The notes below the pieces were generated by a model that did not search any database, was not told the DNA's origin, and was given only the letters and a program-made list of their open reading frames with translations. Shown in pieces: positions 59,264 to 64,000 of a DNA stretch of 64,000 nt. Position 1 is the first letter of the stretch, and the number at the start of each line of letters is the position of its first letter. Both the position numbers and the translations under genes were made by a program. Source of the DNA: HTCC2207 sp002685195 (lineage in GTDB: Bacteria; Pseudomonadota; Gammaproteobacteria; Pseudomonadales; Porticoccaceae); assembly GCA_051201675.1 (NCBI GenBank), contig CP179212.1:620001-684000 (forward strand), read 5' to 3'.

Positions 59264-60421
59264 ATGGAACAAACTGAAATCATTGGACACATATTTAAAC
59301 AGCAGTTTAAGATTGAACCTGAGGTTATCTGTTATGCCCCTGGTCGGGTCAATTTATTAGGGGATCATACAGATTACAACGATGGCTTTGTCTTACCAGC
59401 AGCCATTGATGCGGGAACCACTATAGCCGCCAGTCGACGGGATGATGATCGGGTGGTTGCCTTTGCTGAAGGTTATTCAACAAACGTGGATTGCTTTTCC
59501 TTGGAGAATATTGCGTTTAGCCACGAAGAAATGTGGCGTAATTATGTGCGCGGAACGTTGAAGTGTTTGAGAGAGTCTCATACAAATTTTGGCGGAGTTA
59601 ACCTAGCGATCACAGGCAATGTTCCTCAGGGCGCTGGATTAAGTTCATCCGCAAGTTTTGAGATGGCGATTTTGAAGACAATCGTTGATTTATATCAGCT
59701 TGATTTAGACGGTGTCACAGCAGCTTTGATGGGGCAGAGAGCTGAAAATGAGTTTGTTGGCTGTCAGTGCGGCATTATGGATCAATTGGTTAGCGCCTTG
59801 GGATTGGAGGGGCATGCCATGTTGTTGGACTGTCGCAGTTTGACCTTTCAAGACGCGCCAATACCAGATGGCATGGTGATATTGGTTGTTAACTCCAATG
59901 TTAAACGAGGTTTGGTGGATAGTGAGTACAATGCGCGGCGTCAACAATGCGAGGAGGTGGCTCGTATTTTGAACGTGCCCGCACTGCGCGATGTGAGCTT
60001 GGAGCAATTAAATGGCGCTAAGAAAAACTTGTCACAAGAACAATATCGACGCGCGCGCCATGTGATCACCGAAAATGCTCGAACCATTGCTGCAATGACT
60101 GCCATGAAAATCAATGATATAAAAACATTGGGATCCCTCATGGGTCAGTCCCATGATTCCCTGCGAGATGACTATGAGGTAACCACCAAAGAGTTGGATG
60201 GGTTGGTTTGTATTATCAACAGTGTGATTAATGACGCCGGAGGTGTGCGGATGACTGGCGGAGGTTTTGGTGGATGCGTCGTTGCGCTTATACCCGCAGA
60301 GTTAGAACAGGCAGTCATTGCAGCGGTAGAGGCACAGTATTCGTCACAATTTGGGCTTGAGGCTGAGATCTATCGGTGTCATGCCTCCACAGGGGCTTTT
60401 AGGCCCGGCAACAGGAATTAA
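59264..60421 (+). CDS. galK: Galactokinase
   Basis: Phosphorylates galactose at C1 with ATP. 385 residues, GHMP kinase: PGRVNLLGDHTDYNDGFVLPAAID (galactokinase signature), GNVPQGAGLSSSASFEMAIL (ATP loop), CGIMDQLVSALG with the catalytic Asp, and GGVRMTGGGFGGCVVAL. It lies between galT and galE with 2-3 bp gaps, so one operon. Confidence 0.96.
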   Translation: MEQTEIIGHIFKQQFKIEPEVICYAPGRVNLLGDHTDYNDGFVLPAAIDAGTTIAASRRDDDRVVAFAEGYSTNVDCFSLENIAFSHEEMWRNYVRGTLKCLRESHTNFGGVNLAITGNVPQGAGLSSSASFEMAILKTIVDLYQLDLDGVTAALMGQRAENEFVGCQCGIMDQLVSALGLEGHAMLLDCRSLTFQDAPIPDGMVILVVNSNVKRGLVDSEYNARRQQCEEVARILNVPALRDVSLEQLNGAKKNLSQEQYRRARHVITENARTIAAMTAMKINDIKTLGSLMGQSHDSLRDDYEVTTKELDGLVCIINSVINDAGGVRMTGGGFGGCVVALIPAELEQAVIAAVEAQYSSQFGLEAEIYRCHASTGAFRPGNRN

Positions 60422-60423
60422 GT

Positions 60424-61446
60424 ATGACAGTTCTAGTCACAGGTGGTGCTGGGTACATTGGATCCCATACTCTCGTCTGTTTATTAAACTTAGGTTATGA
60501 GGTTGTAGCCTACGACAATCTAGTTAATTCTAGTATTAAGGCGTTGCGTCGCGTTGAGGAAATTACAGGAAAACATTTAGAGTTTGTTGAGGGAGATGTT
60601 ACCGACAGCAGGGCATTGGACGATTTATTTGCAAAATACTCCATTGATGCAGTCATCCATTTTGCAGCGTTAAAAGCAGTGGGGGAGTCTTCTCAGCTGC
60701 CTTTGCAATATTATGAGACTAATGTTTATGGTTCTCTTTGCCTGCTGAAGGCAATGGAGAAAGCTGGGGTTAATCATTTTGTCTACAGTTCCTCGGCTAC
60801 TGTATACGGGGAGGTGAACCCTAGCCCTTATGTTGAAACCATGAAATTAGGCTCGCCCTCGAGTCCTTATGGTGCAAGTAAGGTGATGGTGGAGCGAGTT
60901 CTTGCTGATACAGCTCGTGTGAACTCAAAGTTTCGAGCGATTTCTTTGCGCTATTTTAATCCGGTTGGCGCACACCCTAGCGGTCTGATTGGTGAAGATC
61001 CCTTAGGAGTTCCTAACAATCTATTGCCGTTCATCACCCAAGTGGCGGTGGGTGTTCGAGGCAATCTAAGTGTGTTTGGCGGAGATTATCCAACTGCCGA
61101 TGGAACATGTGTACGTGATTACCTCCATGTTATGGATCTTGCCGAGGGACATGTTGCTGCGATTGATTGGTTGGCAGCCCAGTCCAATTTTAACGGTGTT
61201 GAGGCTTTTAATTTGGGCGCGGGTACTGGGGTTTCAGTGTTGGAAATCATAGCAAGTTTTGAAGCGGCGACTCATCAAAAAATTAACTTTAAAATAGTAG
61301 AGCGCCGAGCAGGAGATCTGCCCGCATTTTGGGCTAACGCAGACAAAGCGGACAAAGTGTTGAATTGGCAAGCGAAACGATCCCTCTCTGAAATGATGGA
61401 AGATGCATGGCGTTGGCAGTCAAAAAATCCTAATGGTTATAGTTGA
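60424..61446 (+). CDS. galE: UDP-glucose 4-epimerase (Leloir copy)
   Basis: 340 residues: VLVTGGAGYIGSHTLVCLLNLGY, YSSSATVYG, SPYGASKVMVE (YxxxK), GVPNNLLPFITQVAVG, GTCVRDYLHVMDLAEGH and RRAGDLPAFWA. It regenerates UDP-glucose for GalT. It differs from the EPS-locus galE (25505), so the two were not recently duplicated. Confidence 0.96.
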   Translation: MTVLVTGGAGYIGSHTLVCLLNLGYEVVAYDNLVNSSIKALRRVEEITGKHLEFVEGDVTDSRALDDLFAKYSIDAVIHFAALKAVGESSQLPLQYYETNVYGSLCLLKAMEKAGVNHFVYSSSATVYGEVNPSPYVETMKLGSPSSPYGASKVMVERVLADTARVNSKFRAISLRYFNPVGAHPSGLIGEDPLGVPNNLLPFITQVAVGVRGNLSVFGGDYPTADGTCVRDYLHVMDLAEGHVAAIDWLAAQSNFNGVEAFNLGAGTGVSVLEIIASFEAATHQKINFKIVERRAGDLPAFWANADKADKVLNWQAKRSLSEMMEDAWRWQSKNPNGYS

Positions 61447-61452
61447 TCCAAA

Positions 61453-62439
61453 TTGACTAGGCACAAAACGGATCCATTAAAGGCTGTAACGCTGACCAAT
61501 AAAAATGGCGCGACGGCCACTTTTCTTAATTTCGGTGCGCGTTTGGTATCAATTAAAGTTCCTGTTAATAGTGGTCTCAAAGAGATGCTCGTGGGATACA
61601 AAAAACATGAAGACTACTTAGCGGATCCATATTTTTTGGGTGCGATTTGTGGTCGAGTGTGCAATCGAATCAGTCGTGCAACCTTCTCATTGAAGGGGGT
61701 TGATTATAAATTGGATGCTAATGATGGGCTGCATTGTCTGCATGGAGGCAGAGGTGGATTCTCTCAGCAATTCTGGACTATTGAGCACCAGAGTGAGTCC
61801 AAGGTTGTGTTCAGCCTTTTGTCTCCTCATCTAGATCAAGGCTTTCCAGGGGAGTTGTCTATAAAGGTTAGCTATGATCTACAAGATAATGATGCCCTTG
61901 CGGTTGAAATATCTGCCTCAACCTCTAGCCTTACTGCAGTTAATATCACTTTTCATCCCTATTTTAATCTTGGCGAGCCAACTAATAAAAATCTACAGCT
62001 GACATTGAATAGCGCGAGCTTTTTAGTAAGAGATAACGATGGTATCCCTACTGGAAGGGAGATTGCGACATCGGAACTTGGTGTTGATTTAACGCAACCC
62101 ACAAAAGCCAGCGATTTCTATCAAAATAGTTGTTATCCGCAGATAGATGATGAGCAAGGGGTCGATCATTGTTTTTTATTGAAAAAAAATAACAGAAAGA
62201 AGCCTGATGCTGTGTTGGTTTCAGATCTTACCGGAGTAACCCTAGCGATTTATTCAAACCAGATCGCTATGCAGGTTTATTCGGGTCATTTTTTAACTTC
62301 ACCTTTACGGTCTTATGCAGGAATTTGCTTGGAACCACAGGGTTATACAGATGCGGTGAATCAACCTAGGTTCCCTTCGATATTGATCGACTCAGATCAG
62401 GTTTATCGCCATACAAGTTTGTTTGAGTTTTCGAGCTAA
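61453..62439 (+). CDS. galM: Aldose 1-epimerase (galactose mutarotase)
   Basis: 328 residues. Catalytic residues in ITFHPYFNLGE (His) and ICLEPQGYTDAVN (Glu); the N-terminal GATATFLNFGARLVSIKVP and GAICGRVCNRISRATF fit the family. The apparent start is TTG 61453 without a clear ribosome-binding site, 6 bp after galE, so it probably depends on coupling. It supplies alpha-galactose to GalK and closes the operon. Confidence 0.92.
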   Translation: MTRHKTDPLKAVTLTNKNGATATFLNFGARLVSIKVPVNSGLKEMLVGYKKHEDYLADPYFLGAICGRVCNRISRATFSLKGVDYKLDANDGLHCLHGGRGGFSQQFWTIEHQSESKVVFSLLSPHLDQGFPGELSIKVSYDLQDNDALAVEISASTSSLTAVNITFHPYFNLGEPTNKNLQLTLNSASFLVRDNDGIPTGREIATSELGVDLTQPTKASDFYQNSCYPQIDDEQGVDHCFLLKKNNRKKPDAVLVSDLTGVTLAIYSNQIAMQVYSGHFLTSPLRSYAGICLEPQGYTDAVNQPRFPSILIDSDQVYRHTSLFEFSS

Positions 62440-62504
62440 AATGTCTAGGGATGTTATTTGATGACTTATTTAATTACAGCAGAGGTTTAGATTATATAAA
62501 AAAT

Positions 62505-62535
62505 AAAAAAGGCTGCACAATGTGCAGCCTTTTTT
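62505..62535. terminator. Intrinsic terminator of the gal operon and of tRNA-Asn
   Basis: AAAAAAGGCTGCAC-AAT-GTGCAGCCTTTTTT, a perfect 8-bp stem with A and T flanks, can terminate both the gal operon (plus) and the convergent tRNA-Asn transcript (minus), whose 3' end lies only 6 bp away. Confidence 0.93.
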
Positions 62536-62540
62536 GTATT

Positions 62541-62616
62541 TGGCTCCGCCTGCTGGGCTCGAACCAGCGACCCAATGATTAACAGTCATTTGCTCTACCA
62601 ACTGAGCTAAGGCGGA
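62541..62616 (-). tRNA. tRNA-Asn (anticodon GTT)
   Basis: On the minus strand: acceptor TCCGCCT/AGGCGGA, D arm TAGCTCAGTTGGTAGAGC, anticodon loop CTGTTAA in stem AATGA/TCATT, T arm CTGGTTCGAGCCCAG, discriminator G and encoded CCA. 76 nt, a standard asparagine tRNA. Confidence 0.97.
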
Positions 62617-62641
62617 ATGGTAAAACTTGTTGAAGCCGCGC

Positions 62642-62669
62642 ATTTTAGCACCCCGCATAAAGGAGTCAA
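62642..62669 (-). promoter_or_regulatory. Sigma-70 promoter of tRNA-Asn
   Basis: On the minus strand TTGACT (62664-62669) and TAAAAT (62642-62647) with 16-bp spacing and a GC-rich discriminator (GCGCGGC), about 20-25 nt before the mature tRNA. Similar in style to the tRNA-Leu promoter at 6256. Confidence 0.82.
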
Positions 62670-62869
62670 CAACTTCCTTCGATGATATTGAAAGGCTCTT
62701 TTTTATAGGGGATTATGCATACAGTTCATAGTAAAAAGACTAGAATAACCAGCTTACCAATTCGTTTAAGGTAGAAGCCATTTTCTTGGCACACAGGTAT
62801 GCGTGGGTAGCGCAAGACTTTTGACTAAGCTAATAGACAACTTGTGAATAAAAGGGAACTCAAAGAATA

Positions 62870-63613
62870 ATGATTTGGAATCTAAGGCAAGGCAGTGTCA
62901 TGGTTTTTTTAGGACTTTTCTCAATGGTGCCTATGACTAGCTTGTCCGAGGAGGTAGTGAAAAAATTAGTATCAAATGCTGATACAAAACCTATCAACCT
63001 GGCAGTTGATGGAAAATCTGGGGTATGGGAACAATTTGAGCACTTATTTGAGTCGGTAACTGAACAGCTTTCAAACCACCAACAAATGTATATAAATGAT
63101 CCAGTGGCTTATCATGAGTTTTTATCATCAACTGTCATTGAACTCTGGGATAGTTCTTCAACTACCCGAGCCTTAATAGGTAAAGCCCACTACAGCAATT
63201 TAACCGAGGAGCAACGCCTTACTTTGGTCAAGAATGTTGATCAAACACTTATCCGTTACGCTTTTGAGGGGCTTGAGAGTTACGCTGATCAAGAATTCAA
63301 AGTGGATGATGTCGTTGTCAATGAGCAACAAGGTATGGGCTGGGTTCAAGTGTTAATGGAGTCGCCTGTCCTTCCAGACATTAATCTGGATATCCTCATT
63401 AAGCGTATTTCAACTGATACGTGGCGAGCTGTGGACATTCGCGTTAAAGGCATCACCTATGTGGCAATTAAAAAACGGAAATATCGAGAGATACTCGAAG
63501 AGCAGGGTTTTAGCGCATTGATTGATAATCTTAAAAACAAAAACATTGAATACTTTGACGCGATTTGTGCAGCAACCGGTACACCCAAAGAGCTGGGCAA
63601 AGCACCTTGTTGA
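62870..63613 (+). CDS. MlaC-like phospholipid-binding periplasmic protein
   Basis: 247 residues. A signal-peptide-like N-terminus (SVMVFLGLFSMVPMTSLS) is followed by the MlaC/Ttg2D fold: FLSSTVIELWDSSSTTRALIGKAHYSNLTEEQRLTLVKNVDQTLIRYAFEGLESY and WRAVDIRVKGITYVAIKKRKYREILEEQGFSALIDNL. MlaC carries phospholipids between membranes. It is not next to other mla genes here; uvrB overlaps its stop by 4 nt, which is an odd partner. Family call good, exact role less sure. Confidence 0.85.
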   Translation: MIWNLRQGSVMVFLGLFSMVPMTSLSEEVVKKLVSNADTKPINLAVDGKSGVWEQFEHLFESVTEQLSNHQQMYINDPVAYHEFLSSTVIELWDSSSTTRALIGKAHYSNLTEEQRLTLVKNVDQTLIRYAFEGLESYADQEFKVDDVVVNEQQGMGWVQVLMESPVLPDINLDILIKRISTDTWRAVDIRVKGITYVAIKKRKYREILEEQGFSALIDNLKNKNIEYFDAICAATGTPKELGKAPC

Positions 63614-64000
63614 GTAAAGCTAAAATCAGTCACATAAGACCCTTTTCTGTGGTCAGTGACTACTCGCCTGCCGGCGACCAACCGACAGCAATCAAAGGTC
63701 TTGTGGAGGGCTTAGAAAATGGCCTTGCCGGTCAGACTTTGCTGGGTGTAACTGGATCAGGTAAGACTTTTACAATCGCCAACGTCATCGAGGCAGTTCA
63801 ACGTCCGACCATTGTTCTAGTGCATAACAAAACATTGGCGGCTCAGCTTTATGGTGAGTTTAAAAGTTTTTTCCCGAAGAATGCTGTTGAATACTTTGTT
63901 TCCTACTTTGATTATTTTCAACCTGAGGCCTATGTGCCCTCATCAGATACCTTTATCGAAAAGGATTCTTCGGTTAATGCCCATATTGAGCAAATGCGGC
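63610..64000 (+). CDS. uvrB: Excinuclease ABC subunit B, 5' part (runs off the window)
   Basis: The first 130 codons of UvrB, the damage-verifying helicase-like subunit of nucleotide excision repair. PFSVVSDYSPAGDQPTAIKGL, Walker A GVTGSGKTFTIANVI, RPTIVLVHNKTLAAQLYGEFKSFFP and EYFVSYFDYFQPEAYVPSSDTFIEKDSSVN are all UvrB hallmarks. TTG 63610 overlaps the previous stop (TTGA), giving MSKAKISHIRPFSVVSDY. The 3' end lies outside the window. Confidence 0.95.
   Translation, partial: MSKAKISHIRPFSVVSDYSPAGDQPTAIKGLVEGLENGLAGQTLLGVTGSGKTFTIANVIEAVQRPTIVLVHNKTLAAQLYGEFKSFFPKNAVEYFVSYFDYFQPEAYVPSSDTFIEKDSSVNAHIEQMR

Noticed and set aside
1..64000. CRISPR array or complete insertion sequence
   Set aside because: No spaced direct-repeat array and no transposase frame with terminal inverted repeats was seen on either strand.

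Overview
The window looks like the chromosome of a free-living, probably marine, gammaproteobacterium. This is inferred from gene content and gene style: an RfaH/ops-controlled polysaccharide locus, a Tpa/Xsc/Pta taurine pathway, CysNC plus a CysD-like protein, an MlaC-like protein, UvrB and CCA-encoding tRNA genes. No rRNA or species marker is present, so placement below class level is not supported.

Layout. (1) 1-6.8 kb: housekeeping and secreted proteins, namely an MFS transporter, a one-chain L-serine dehydratase, a secreted protein of unknown function, a glycine-zipper envelope protein, a secreted protein with beta-helix-type repeats and an S74 chaperone domain, tRNA-Leu(CAG) with a near-consensus promoter, and a ComEA-like helix-hairpin-helix protein. 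(2) 7.0-41 kb: one large exopolysaccharide (EPS) locus. It opens with phosphomannomutase and the antiterminator RfaH. A convergent double-domain 2OG-Fe(II) oxygenase-like gene follows. Next come a YjbE-like Ala/Thr-Pro repeat protein, a YjbH-like outer-membrane protein, a lipoprotein, an 836-codon multi-SLBB export protein and a Wzz without a kinase domain. Three paralogous WecA/MraY-type initiating transferases follow, interleaved with an ops-preceded EPS MarR regulator, a PfkB kinase and GalU. The sugar-nucleotide genes are ugd, galE, GDP-mannose hydrolase, manC, gmd and fcl. A tightly overlapping, visibly AT-richer block encodes the flippase, polymerase and glycosyltransferases. The predicted precursors are UDP-Glc, UDP-Gal, UDP-GlcA, GDP-Man and GDP-Fuc.

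(3) 41-44.2 kb: a small mobile or decaying island with a tyrosine recombinase broken by one frameshift, an XRE regulator with its own palindrome, a two-gene module of unknown function, and an RHH/Doc toxin-antitoxin pair behind three palindromes. (4) 44.2-47.9 kb, minus strand: sulfate activation by CysNC with a DUF2061 protein, and a CysD that carries an unusual N-terminal extension of about 196 residues. (5) 48-55.8 kb: a taurine dissimilation cluster with aminotransferase, AGCS symporter, MocR-type regulator, sulfoacetaldehyde acetyltransferase and phosphotransacetylase. Its end products would be alanine, sulfite and acetyl-CoA. (6) 56-64 kb: a secreted protein, NnrS, a complete Leloir operon (galT-galK-galE-galM), tRNA-Asn(GTT), an MlaC-like protein and the 5' part of uvrB, which runs off the window.

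The most interesting points are the CysD fusion, the unusual EPS export and initiation set (YjbE/YjbH plus giant SLBB protein plus kinase-less Wzz, with three initiating transferases), the in-frame hexanucleotide repeat tract, the tandem 2OG oxygenase with a degenerate first domain, and the uncharacterised TIM-barrel-like protein embedded in the glycosyltransferase operon.
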